NCBI RefSeq assembly: GCF_003515775.1
Contig: NZ_QWEI01000004.1
Coordinates: forward strand, 186,001 to 250,000
Direction: 5' to 3'
Length of the DNA: 64,000 nucleotides
From: Ureibacillus yapensis
GTDB taxonomy: Bacteria > Bacillota > Bacilli > Bacillales_A > Planococcaceae
This document shows positions 34,593-42,610 of this stretch, in pieces. The stretch's first letter is position 1. Each line of letters opens with the position of its first letter. The translations under genes and the position numbers were made by a program. A model generated the notes under the pieces. That model was not told the DNA's origin. It was given only the letters and a program-made list of their open reading frames with translations, and ran no database searches.

Positions 34593-35504
34593 TTATGCAA
34601 AGATTTGTCCACCGTTGACATGGATGATTTGCCCCGTCACAAAGGCGGAGTCATTCGATGCTAAATAGACATAAGCCGGTGCCAGCTCGAATGGCTGACC
34701 TTGGCGATCCATTGGATTTCCTGCTTGCGCTACTTGCTCCGGTGAAAAGCTGGCAGGAATCAATGGTGTCCATACTCTTCCTGGTGCGACCGCATTCACG
34801 CGAATTCCTTTGCTTACCAAACTTTTTGCCAGCGAGCGTGTCATTCCCACGGTTGCGGCTTTTGTCATGGAATAATCCATCAATTTGTCATTTCCGTCAA
34901 ATGCGACGACAGACGCCGTATTGACGATGGCACTGCCGGATTTCATGTGTTTCAACGCTTCGCGTGTTGTATAGAAATGAGAGTAAACATTGACTTTGAA
35001 TGTTTCATCAAATTGTTCATCCGGTATTTTGGTAAAGTCTGTTTGTTCATATTGAACACCCACATGGTTTACCAAAATATCCAGTTGGCCAAATGTTTCA
35101 ACCGTCTTTGTAACAATGTCGCTGCATTGTTGTTTGTCTCTTAAATCACCTGGCAACAGTAAGCATTTTTGGCCCAGTTCTTCGATTCTTGTTTTTGTCC
35201 GATTGGCATCTTCTTCTTCCTGCTCACCGTAGTAGGAGATGGCTACATTTGCGCCTTCTTTGGCAAATGCAATGGCTGTCGCTGCGCCAATCCCGCTGTC
35301 TCCGCCTGTTATAAGAGCGACTTTATGTTTTAGCTTGCCGCTGCCTACATATTGAGGATTTTCAATAATCGGCTTTGGCTCCATTAACCCCTCAATTCCC
35401 GGTTGCTGCGGTTGCGTTTGCTCAGGAACTGTAAGCGTTACCTCTTGTTCTTGCGTAATTTTTTTGTAATTTGGATTTTTTGGATATTCTTGTTCATTTG
35501 TCAT
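34593..35504 (-). CDS. General-stress short-chain dehydrogenase (YhxC/YhdF type)
   Basis: A 303-residue SDR oxidoreductase of the group with an extended Gln/Pro-rich N-terminus (residues 1-55) found in B. subtilis sigma-B stress proteins. Nucleotide motif ALITGGDSGIGAATA (TGxxxGIG), substrate-side Ser in NTASVVA, catalytic YSMTK (YxxxK) and a C-terminal VAPGRVWTPLIPASF. The usual NNAG structural motif reads NHVG here, an unusual change next to the cofactor. The substrate is unknown (sugar alcohols or aldehydes in relatives). Start ATG 35504 follows GGAGG. It lies downstream of a catalase on the same strand, consistent with a stress-response pair. Confidence 0.85.
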   Translation of the reverse strand: MTNEQEYPKNPNYKKITQEQEVTLTVPEQTQPQQPGIEGLMEPKPIIENPQYVGSGKLKHKVALITGGDSGIGAATAIAFAKEGANVAISYYGEQEEEDANRTKTRIEELGQKCLLLPGDLRDKQQCSDIVTKTVETFGQLDILVNHVGVQYEQTDFTKIPDEQFDETFKVNVYSHFYTTREALKHMKSGSAIVNTASVVAFDGNDKLMDYSMTKAATVGMTRSLAKSLVSKGIRVNAVAPGRVWTPLIPASFSPEQVAQAGNPMDRQGQPFELAPAYVYLASNDSAFVTGQIIHVNGGQIFA

Positions 35505-35561
35505 GGTTGCTTCAATCCTCCTAATTGTTGTACGCAGATGCTACTAAACCAATAAAGAAGA

Positions 35562-35593
35562 AGAGCATGTAATTCAAAAGAGAAAACATGCTC
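35562..35593 (-). terminator. Hairpin after the catalase gene
   Basis: GAGCATGT and ACATGCTC are perfect arms, with a long A-rich loop; the T-run on the minus strand is interrupted (CTTCTTCTTTATT), so strength is uncertain. Confidence 0.5.
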
Positions 35594-35623
35594 CCATAGC
35601 CTATTTAAATAGGTTCGGTTGAC

Positions 35624-37615
35624 TTAGCCGATAGCTGTTGGGCGATTCCAGTGACGACCGATGCGCAGTGCTTCGATAAATGATTCGATTGTTTGGACAA
35701 CCCCTTCGTCCCCAACCTTTACAGTTGGATTAGTTGTAGGGGCAACCAATAGAGAAATCGGTTTATAGTGATTGAAAGTTTCTGTGATAAACTCATTTAG
35801 TTTATTTTTCATCTTTTGATCATCGAATTTTGCTGCTACAATCAATCCATCATAAAGCACTGGGTGAGTCGTATCCATGGTATGGTCAACTACTAACCCC
35901 TGGATTGTTTGTTGGCGGTCGCTTACTAATTCAACCGTAATTTTTTCGGCTTTTAACGGCTCTATTATCTTTGCCAGATCTTCCGTGGTCTCATTCACAA
36001 CAATCGCTACTTTTTTGGTTTCTGTAGATAGCACAGGGTTGATATACATACTAACTGCTGGAGAAACTTTGTCGGTTTCTACATGCTGTTTATTTGTTGG
36101 TGGTTGTACTCCCACATTCATCGCCAATTGTGTAGCCAGGTTCCCATCAATATGCGAGAACATTTCCACGACTTGCTGACGAACTTCAAGACGCATTACT
36201 TTCCCCACTTCGAAGCTGGCTGCTTTAATCAGATGTTCTTTTTCAATATCCGTCAAACTCAACCAGAACATACGAGCTTGAGAGAAATGATCTTCAAAGG
36301 ACTTGCTTCGTTCACGCACCTTCATGCCATCCACTTTTTCTTGGTAGTGTTCGTATCCGCCCTCACTCGCCGGTACAGGGGCAGGAGTATTTTGATGGAT
36401 TGAGTTTTTGTGATAGCTTACTGGTCCGACATTGATTGTTTGGCGGCCATATCCATCACGCTGATTATTATGGAAAGGGCAAACTGGACGGTTGATCGGC
36501 AGCTCGTGGAAGTTCGGACCACCCAAGCGAATCAATTGTGTATCAGTGTATGAGAATAAGCGCCCTTGCAATAAAGGGTCATTTGAAAAATCGATGCCAG
36601 GCACAACATGTCCTACATGGAAAGCGACTTGTTCCGTTTCTGCAAAGAAATTATCGACATTGCGATTCAATGTCATTTTCCCTAGAATACGAACCGGCAC
36701 TTCTTCTTCAGGCCAAATTTTCGTTGGGTCCAAAATATCGAAATCAAACTTGAACTCGTCTTCTTGTGGAATCAGTTGAACTCCTAACTCAAATTCCGGG
36801 AAATTTCCTTGCTCGATATTTTCATATAAGTCACGGCGATGGAAGTCCGGATCTTTACCGGCCACTTTTTGTGCTTCATCCCAAACGAATGAATGTACAC
36901 CCAGTTTTGGCTTCCAGTGGAACTTAACAAAGTGGGCTTTGCCCGCTGCATTGACAAAACGGAAAGTATTGACGCCAAACCCTTCCATCATTCGATAACT
37001 GCGCGGAATCGCACGGTCAGATAGATGCCACATAATCATGTGAGCTGATTCCTGGTTATTCGCAATATAATCCCAGAATGTGTCATGGGCGCTCTGTGCT
37101 TGTGGGATTTCATTGTGGGGTTCAGGTTTTACTGCATGGATAAAGTCCGGGAATTTAATGGCATCTTGCATGAAGAAAACAGGAATATTATTCCCTACTA
37201 AATCATAATTGCCTTCCTCAGTATAAAACTTTGTGGCAAATCCACGTACGTCACGAACAGTATCCGAAGAACCTCTAGACCCCGCTACAGTGGAGAAGCG
37301 AACAAATACCGGTGTTTGTTTCCCTTTTTCCGAGAGGAATTTTGCTTTTGTTATGTCACTCGCGTCTTCATAACATTCAAAAATCCCATGGGCGGCTGTT
37401 CCGCGAGCATGAACAACGCGTTCCGGAATTCGTTCATGGTCAAAATGAGTCATCTTTTCACGGAAGTGAAAGTCCTCCATGATGGTTGGACCACGAGAAC
37501 CAACCTTTAATGAGTGTTCATCTTCGGAAACTTTCAGGCCTTGATTGGTTGTCAAAGCTTTATTGCGATCGTCTGCTTTATACTGTTCAAGCTGCTGCAG
37601 TTTTTTATTCGTCAT
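35624..37615 (-). CDS. katE: Large-subunit monofunctional catalase, clade 2 (KatE/HPII type)
   Basis: A 663-residue haem catalase that decomposes H2O2. The distal His is in RVVHARGTAAHG (about residues 66-77), the conserved FVRFSTVAGSRGSSDT follows, the distal Asn is in FFMQDAIKFPDF, and the proximal haem-binding Tyr is in GRLFSYTDTQLIRLG. After the catalase core (to about residue 495) comes a flavodoxin-like/class I GAT C-terminal domain (KKVAIVVNETTEDL... LYDGLIVAAKF), the hallmark of large-subunit catalases. The start at 37615 has GAGGAGG upstream. A 9-bp inverted repeat lies about 75 nt further upstream. Stress regulation is expected but no sigma-B promoter was clear. Confidence 0.93.
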   Translation of the reverse strand: MTNKKLQQLEQYKADDRNKALTTNQGLKVSEDEHSLKVGSRGPTIMEDFHFREKMTHFDHERIPERVVHARGTAAHGIFECYEDASDITKAKFLSEKGKQTPVFVRFSTVAGSRGSSDTVRDVRGFATKFYTEEGNYDLVGNNIPVFFMQDAIKFPDFIHAVKPEPHNEIPQAQSAHDTFWDYIANNQESAHMIMWHLSDRAIPRSYRMMEGFGVNTFRFVNAAGKAHFVKFHWKPKLGVHSFVWDEAQKVAGKDPDFHRRDLYENIEQGNFPEFELGVQLIPQEDEFKFDFDILDPTKIWPEEEVPVRILGKMTLNRNVDNFFAETEQVAFHVGHVVPGIDFSNDPLLQGRLFSYTDTQLIRLGGPNFHELPINRPVCPFHNNQRDGYGRQTINVGPVSYHKNSIHQNTPAPVPASEGGYEHYQEKVDGMKVRERSKSFEDHFSQARMFWLSLTDIEKEHLIKAASFEVGKVMRLEVRQQVVEMFSHIDGNLATQLAMNVGVQPPTNKQHVETDKVSPAVSMYINPVLSTETKKVAIVVNETTEDLAKIIEPLKAEKITVELVSDRQQTIQGLVVDHTMDTTHPVLYDGLIVAAKFDDQKMKNKLNEFITETFNHYKPISLLVAPTTNPTVKVGDEGVVQTIESFIEALRIGRHWNRPTAIG

Positions 37616-37685
37616 GAAAATTCCTCCTCTTTCCAAAAAATCATTCACCAATTCTTCTATTCCTTACTAATGGTTGCGGGAAACT

Positions 37686-37711
37686 ACTACTTAAGTCTTA
37701 TTTTAAGTAGT
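37686..37711. promoter_or_regulatory. Inverted repeat upstream of katE
   Basis: ACTACTTAA and TTAAGTAGT are perfect 9-bp arms with an 8-nt spacer, 71-96 nt before the katE start. TATAAT follows at 37714-37719 on the plus strand. It could be an operator for katE; it does not match a PerR box. Confidence 0.4.
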
Positions 37712-38073
37712 GTTATAATCTTCTGCTTTCCTGTAAACAGAGAAGTGGAGGATCTTTTGGGATTTAGCGAAAAAGAGTTTATGCGAGAAATTAAAAGTCT
37801 TAGCAATTAAATATTTGAATATACATAAAATTTAATTCTATATTGAACCTGTCTTTGGTATAATAATATAAACAAGTAAAAATTATTGCCAGCCAAATAA
37901 TCAGTCTTAAAGGTGGTGATGGAGACAGGGGAAGGGGTTAAACATAAGCAATGGCCAAGCAGCAAGGAGAGAATGGGAAGAAAGAGAAATAGCAAGGAGA
38001 ATTCATCTGCAAATATATTTCGGAAAATTCAAAATTTTTTTGAGAAAATAACACATAGGAAGGACGTTCTATT

Positions 38074-39351
38074 ATGGGAAAATGGAAATTTTGGTCTTAT
38101 GAAAATAAATTAGTCTTGATTTTCTTCTTTACTGTCGGATTTGTATTTTTTGATCGTTTAGCGATCAACTATTTATTCCCAATGATTTCTGCAGATTTAG
38201 GATTAAACTATACACAACTTGGACTGTTGGGAGCAGCTCTTGCATTAACTTGGTCCGTGTCGGGTCCTTTAGGGGGATTTATTTCGGATAAGGTAAAAAG
38301 CAAGAAAAAGATGTTGGCAATCTTGGTTCTTTTATTTTCCGTCATTTCATTAATGCATGGATTGGCGCAATCTTTTGGGATGTTATTTGTTTTGCGCCTG
38401 TTAATGGGGATTGTAGAAGGTCCGCTAATTCCACAAACACAATCGATTTTGGCGATGGAATCTTCCGAGCGCCGTAAAGGTTTCAACTTGGGCTTCACGA
38501 TGAATACAAGCAACGCACTGTTTGGCAGCATCTTGGCTCCTATAGTGATTGTTGCGTTGGCAAGCGCATTTGACTGGCATACGGCATTTTATTTAACGAT
38601 CATTCCAGGGCTGCTTTTAAGTTTCATTATTTTAAAGTCAGTGAAAAATCCAGATCCAGCAAAATTCCATAATATGCATTTAACAAAATCAATTGAAAAA
38701 ATAAAAGTAAAAGATATATTGAAACACCGCAATATTTGGTTATCCATTGTTGTTTTCAGCTTAGTGATGACAACGCTGATGGCATTCCAGATTTTTGGTC
38801 CAACATACTTGGTGCAGGCTAAAGGGTTATCGGATACAACGATGAGTTTTGTGATGGCATCATTTGGTGTTGGATATGCGATTTTCGGCTTTTTAATTCC
38901 GGCGATTTCAGAACGCACAGGACGTAAATCGGCTTCAGTGGTGTCGGGGCTGCTATTAATTCTTGTACCGCTTTCAATAGTTTTTGTCGATTCGATTCCG
39001 TTAATGATGCTGCTTTTATTTATCGGATCAGCGGGTTCAGGGGTCATCGGGATGTCGATGTCGGTTATACCGGTCGAGTCTGTGCCATTGCAATATTCGG
39101 GTCTTGCCATTGGTTTAACGATCGGGATTGGAGAGTTGTTTGGCGGTTTCTTGAATCCCATGGTAAACGGTGCTTTGGCGGATGCATTTGGCATCCAAAC
39201 ACCGTTGCTCGTTGCAGCAGGTGCAGCGGTGGTTGCGCTGATCTTCACGTTCCTGTTTAAAGAAACGGCACCTTCAAAAGTGGGAACTGCTGCATTGGAA
39301 ACTTCTTTGGAGGAAGAGACAGAAGAAGCAAAAGCAACTGTACAAATCTAA
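38074..39351 (+). CDS. MFS transporter, anion:cation symporter (ACS) family
   Basis: A 425-residue carrier with twelve predicted membrane helices. FFDRLAINYLFPMISADLGL in TM1, GGFISDKVKSKKKML in the 2-3 loop and GIVEGPLIPQTQSILAMESS in TM4-5 match ACS transporters of organic anions (glucarate, galactonate, hexuronate, phthalate types). The acidic tail (LETSLEEETEEAKA) is unusual. AGGAAGG precedes the ATG. The untranslated leader after a TGGTATAAT extended -10 (near 37860) is about 200 nt and purine-rich. The substrate is unknown; no catabolic gene is adjacent. Confidence 0.83.
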   Translation: MGKWKFWSYENKLVLIFFFTVGFVFFDRLAINYLFPMISADLGLNYTQLGLLGAALALTWSVSGPLGGFISDKVKSKKKMLAILVLLFSVISLMHGLAQSFGMLFVLRLLMGIVEGPLIPQTQSILAMESSERRKGFNLGFTMNTSNALFGSILAPIVIVALASAFDWHTAFYLTIIPGLLLSFIILKSVKNPDPAKFHNMHLTKSIEKIKVKDILKHRNIWLSIVVFSLVMTTLMAFQIFGPTYLVQAKGLSDTTMSFVMASFGVGYAIFGFLIPAISERTGRKSASVVSGLLLILVPLSIVFVDSIPLMMLLLFIGSAGSGVIGMSMSVIPVESVPLQYSGLAIGLTIGIGELFGGFLNPMVNGALADAFGIQTPLLVAAGAAVVALIFTFLFKETAPSKVGTAALETSLEEETEEAKATVQI

Positions 39352-39404
39352 TTTTTTACGATTGTCTTAAATAGAGAGAGCTTTAAATTAATATGCGGTA
39401 GAAG

Positions 39405-39438
39405 AGTTATTCCGTTTAGGTATGGGATAACTTTTTTT
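39405..39438 (+). terminator. Terminator after the ACS transporter
   Basis: AGTTATTCC pairs with GGGATAACTT around a 10-nt loop, followed by seven T. Confidence 0.75.
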
Positions 39439-39619
39439 ATTGATGTACACAACGAAATATAATATTTACATAATTTGGATGTGATAAAACCCTATTTTAG
39501 AAAAATAGATGAATAGGTCAAAATAAATATGAAAGAAAACTATGACTATTTTACGTTCTAAATATAAGAGAAAAATTCTTAAAAGGACTAAATAATAAGT
39601 TGAAACTATTATTAATTAT

Positions 39620-39686
39620 GATAATAATACTATTATTCTTAATTTTTGAAATTATTCTTGAAAACCTTTACATTAACTTTTATACT
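39620..39686 (+). promoter_or_regulatory. Promoter of the AAHS transporter with an AT-rich palindrome upstream
   Basis: TTGAAA (39658-39663) and TATACT (39681-39686) at 17-bp spacing form a good promoter. Upstream lies AATAATA-C-TATTATT, a perfect 7-bp-arm palindrome that could be an activator site. The rest of the gap 39439-39619 is very AT-rich and shows no gene. Confidence 0.55.
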
Positions 39687-39744
39687 ACTAAAAAGAGCAA
39701 ATTTCTTTTTTTAAACGTATATTTTGTATTTAGGAGGAATTTTA

Positions 39745-41112
39745 TTGAAAATAAATGTAGCAGAAGTTATAAGCAATAGTAAATTTAACCGCTTTCATTT
39801 TATGTTGATTGCCTGGTGTTTTTTAATAATTTTATTTGATGGCTATGATTTAGTCGTATACGGGACGGTTGTTTCTGGATTAATGAATGATTGGGGCATT
39901 GATTCTGTTCAAGCAGGTTTAATTGGAAGTTATGGTCTTTTTGGAATGACGTTTGGAGCTATCGTTCTTGGGATTTTAGCCGATCGCTTGGGACGCAAAA
40001 ATGTAACAGCCATTGCACTTGTGCTTTTTAGTTTATTTACTTTTTTGTGTGGGTTTGCCAATGACCCAACGACATTTTCGATTTTTCGATTTTTGGCAGG
40101 AATAGGACTTGGAGGAATCATGCCAAATGTCATTGCTTTGCTGACAGACTATTCGCCAAAGAAAATACGGAGTATGGTTGTTTCCATTGTATTATGCGGA
40201 TATTCGGTAGGGGGCATGTTGGCGCCGATTTTGGGAATAGTGTTGATGCCTGACTTTGGCTGGGAAGCTATTTTTTATGTTGCAGCCATTCCATTGCTTT
40301 TACTTCCTGTTATTTATAAGCAGCTGCCTGAATCTGCTGTTTACTTAGCAAAGAAAAATAGAAAAGAAGAGTTATTTAAAATTTTAAAGAAAGTTGACCC
40401 GAACTTTACGTATAGCGAAAACGATGAAATCATGCATCTACCGACAGGAGAATCGAAGGTACCTGTTATTGATTTATTTAAAGAAAAACGCGGCTTGAGC
40501 ACGGTCATGTTCTGGGTTGCATTCTTTAGTTGTTTGTTAATGGTTTACGGATTGAATACTTGGTTGCCAAAGTTAATGATCGAAGCGGGCTATGGTTTAA
40601 CTTCAAGTTTAAGTTTCTTGGTAACACTGCAAGGCGGGGCCATTGTAGGTACATTGATTATTGCGCGCCTATGCGATAAATTCGGTTCCAAGAAAATGCT
40701 TGTCCCGATGTATGCTTCAGGGGCAATTGCGTTAACATTGTTAGGATTCGGTGGAAGTACATTTTATATTTATATTTTAGTAGCGATTGCAGGCGCGGCT
40801 ACAATTGGTGCGCAAAATATCGTACAAGCCTATGTTTCCCAGTATTATCCGCCGTTTATCCGATCTACAGCCCTTGGAATGGCGTCGGGCATTGGACGGT
40901 TTGGCGGAATGATGGGACCAATATTGGGCGGATTCTTGCTTGGTGCAGGGTTATCCATGGAGCTGAATTTCCTGGCTTTTGCGATTCCAGGTCTAATAGC
41001 AGCAATTGCATTATCTCTGGTTCCAGAAAAGCGATCATACATTTATAATGCAAGCAGTAATTCGAAACAAAAATATAAAGAAAACAATATATCTGAAATT
41101 GTAGATCATTAG
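39745..41112 (+). CDS. MFS transporter, aromatic acid:H+ symporter (AAHS) family
   Basis: A 455-residue carrier with twelve membrane helices. LFDGYDLVVYG in TM1 is the DGxD motif that is essential in PcaK/BenK, and LADRLGRKNV (MFS 2-3 loop) and GGIMPNVIALLTDYSPKKIRS are typical of the AAHS group importing benzoate, 4-hydroxybenzoate or related acids. The start is TTG 39745 with TAGGAGGA upstream; a frame start further up at 39724 is unsupported. It is monocistronic with a strong terminator. No aromatic-degradation genes are seen in the window apart from a distant tautomerase and an aldehyde dehydrogenase. Confidence 0.85.
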   Translation: MKINVAEVISNSKFNRFHFMLIAWCFLIILFDGYDLVVYGTVVSGLMNDWGIDSVQAGLIGSYGLFGMTFGAIVLGILADRLGRKNVTAIALVLFSLFTFLCGFANDPTTFSIFRFLAGIGLGGIMPNVIALLTDYSPKKIRSMVVSIVLCGYSVGGMLAPILGIVLMPDFGWEAIFYVAAIPLLLLPVIYKQLPESAVYLAKKNRKEELFKILKKVDPNFTYSENDEIMHLPTGESKVPVIDLFKEKRGLSTVMFWVAFFSCLLMVYGLNTWLPKLMIEAGYGLTSSLSFLVTLQGGAIVGTLIIARLCDKFGSKKMLVPMYASGAIALTLLGFGGSTFYIYILVAIAGAATIGAQNIVQAYVSQYYPPFIRSTALGMASGIGRFGGMMGPILGGFLLGAGLSMELNFLAFAIPGLIAAIALSLVPEKRSYIYNASSNSKQKYKENNISEIVDH

Positions 41113-41120
41113 GAAATAGG

Positions 41121-41160
41121 GGATATCAAAAGGAGAAAACTCTTTTTGATATCCTTTTTT
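41121..41160 (+). terminator. Terminator after the AAHS transporter
   Basis: GGATATCAAAA pairs with TTTTTGATATCC around an 11-nt loop, followed by TTTTTTCC. Confidence 0.88.
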
Positions 41161-41295
41161 CCTATTTGTATAGTTAAAATATGGAAAATAATAAAAATAT
41201 CTGAAATAATAAACTTATGTAAAAAGAGGAAGTTTATGATAATATAGGGGATTGTGTTAGGATTTGTTCTATAATGCAAAAGAAAATAAAAAAAA

Positions 41296-41314
41296 CCTCC
41301 CATATCATGAGAGG
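41296..41314 (-). terminator. Terminator of the short hydrophobic peptide gene
   Basis: On the minus strand CCTCTCAT-GAT-ATGGGAGG forms an 8-bp stem (one G-U) with a 3-nt loop and runs straight into TTTTTTTTATTTT. It closes a transcription unit that contains only the 35-codon peptide gene, which supports that gene being real. Confidence 0.85.
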
Positions 41315-41361
41315 ACGAACAATTACAGAATGGTTTTCATAAGCAAGATATTTATTGAAAA

Positions 41362-41469
41362 TTAATATCCGATAAACCATACAAGAGGTTGAACTGTTGG
41401 TTCAGTTGCAACAGCATAAGCAGCGGCAGCAACAACTGCAAATTTAATAAAAGAAGTAATTTTTTTCAA
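41362..41469 (-). CDS. Short hydrophobic peptide gene, candidate Rgg-associated pheromone (SHP-like)
   Basis: A 35-codon gene too short for usual gene calling. It starts at TTG 41469, 4-5 nt after AATGGAG, and stops at TAA 41362-41364. The product starts MKKITSFIKFAVVAAAAYAV (Lys-rich front, hydrophobic core, Ala-rich export site) and ends ATEPTVQPLVWFIGY. This is the layout of streptococcal SHP/Phr-type prepheromones: export signal followed by a short C-terminal active peptide, often with an acidic residue before hydrophobic residues. Own promoter (TTGTTT, 18 bp, TACAAT; 41538-41509) and terminator are present. It is divergent from an Rgg-family gene 112 bp away, exactly the shp-rgg arrangement. 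Pheromone function is inference. Confidence 0.7.
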   Translation of the reverse strand: MKKITSFIKFAVVAAAAYAVATEPTVQPLVWFIGY

Positions 41470-41581
41470 AGTGCTCCATTCCTTTCGTTAAAAATTTACT
41501 ATAATCATATTGTACTAGTTAAAATTTAAATAAAACAAAATGTAAACTATTTTATACATATTTAAAGAAAGGGAGAACCAA
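41470..41581. promoter_or_regulatory. Divergent promoter region between peptide gene and rgg-like gene
   Basis: This 112-bp, strongly AT-rich gap holds TTGTTT-N18-TACAAT on the minus strand (for the peptide) and a TATACAT -10-like element on the plus strand. It also carries repeated AAATTTAAAT-type symmetry. In shp-rgg systems the Rgg-pheromone complex binds just upstream of the shp -35. Confidence 0.5.
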
Positions 41582-42472
41582 ATGGAAATAGGACAAGTTA
41601 TTCGATATATTCGTACAAATAAAAAGATTACGCAGCAAGAACTGGCAAATGCTCTCGGAATGACGCGACCCTATATTGCACGCATTGAATCGGGTAAGAA
41701 TAGTATTTCTTCCGATAAGTTGACTGAGATTCTTGAGTATTGCAATGTAACATATAACGAGTTTTTCTACATAAAAAATGATTATAAAAAGTCCTCGAAA
41801 ATGAACGAGTTTAATAAAGTCATTGGCTTGTACTATGAGAACAAAATAGATGAAATATCAAAGATTAAAGAAAGCGTAGATCAGAAATATAAAGAAACTG
41901 GAGATAATTTTTTAAGACATCTATATATTCTCTGCCATTGTATGGAGAATAATCTAGACACCAGCAAAATTAAAGAAGAATATATTAATGAAATTGCCGA
42001 ATATTTATTGAGTATGGAAGAATGGTGTTATCATGAGTTGGCGCTTTTGAATAATTTTATTTATATATTTCCGCCTGAAACAGCATTTATGATGACTAAA
42101 AACTTATTCAACCGTGCAGATAAATATAAAAACTTGAATCTAGATAAAAACATGTTGAGCTATATTTTCTTTAATCTATTAGAATCCAGCTTTAAACATG
42201 AAGGTTATCAATATTCGAAGATTGTATTAGATGCGACGAAGCGCTACTATACCAAAACAAGTGATTTCTTCGAACAAACTTTTGTCATTTATTATGAAGG
42301 AATGCTGAAAATTGTAGAAGGTTCGATTGCCGAAGGTGTTGAAGAATGCAATCGCGCATTTACCATTTTCCAAACATTGGGTCATGAACAACTTTATAAA
42401 AAATACAAAGCAGATTTGGATGATTTATTGAATAAAGTGGTTCATAAAAACTCATCTGGTGAGAATGTATAA
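41582..42472 (+). CDS. Rgg/GadR/MutR-family transcriptional regulator (RRNPP superfamily)
   Basis: A 296-residue regulator. The N-terminal XRE helix-turn-helix (residues 1-60) reads IGQVIRYIRTNKKITQQELA, GMTRPYIARIESGKNS and LEYCNVTYNEFF. The rest is an all-helical TPR-like domain with the features of the Rgg C-terminal family: WCYHELALLNNFIYIFPPET, NLFNRADKYKNL, YIFFNLLESS, YYEGMLKIVEGSIAEGVEE and AFTIFQTLGHEQLYKKYKAD. Rgg proteins bind imported short peptides through this domain and then switch target promoters. A divergent short hydrophobic peptide gene next door supplies the expected ligand. GAAAGGGAG precedes the ATG. The next gene, 138 nt downstream, is a c-di-GMP phosphodiesterase. Confidence 0.85.
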   Translation: MEIGQVIRYIRTNKKITQQELANALGMTRPYIARIESGKNSISSDKLTEILEYCNVTYNEFFYIKNDYKKSSKMNEFNKVIGLYYENKIDEISKIKESVDQKYKETGDNFLRHLYILCHCMENNLDTSKIKEEYINEIAEYLLSMEEWCYHELALLNNFIYIFPPETAFMMTKNLFNRADKYKNLNLDKNMLSYIFFNLLESSFKHEGYQYSKIVLDATKRYYTKTSDFFEQTFVIYYEGMLKIVEGSIAEGVEECNRAFTIFQTLGHEQLYKKYKADLDDLLNKVVHKNSSGENV

Positions 42473-42610
42473 AATAATGCACAAAAAATAAAATCCCTCT
42501 TAAAGTACGATTAAATTAAAAATAGCTACTTACAATATTCTGATGGTGCAAATTTCCTAAATACGTTTATTGCAGAAGTAGTTACATTGATTTAATAAAG
42601 AGGTGAAAAG

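Noticed and set aside
37746-37810. Short frame near katE starting TTG after GTGGAGG (17 residues, MGFSEKEFMREIKSLSN)
   Set aside because: Has a ribosome-like site, but it is too short and without terminator or conservation evidence to call; it could be a leader peptide.
37913-38113. 66-codon basic open frame before the ACS transporter
   Set aside because: Purine-rich leader sequence; the frame overlaps the transporter start in another frame and looks like low-complexity chance coding.
38074-41112. Aromatic-compound degradation island
   Set aside because: There is an AAHS-type transporter, but no ring-cleavage or hydroxylation genes; the tautomerase and aldehyde dehydrogenase are 10-20 kb away and unlinked.
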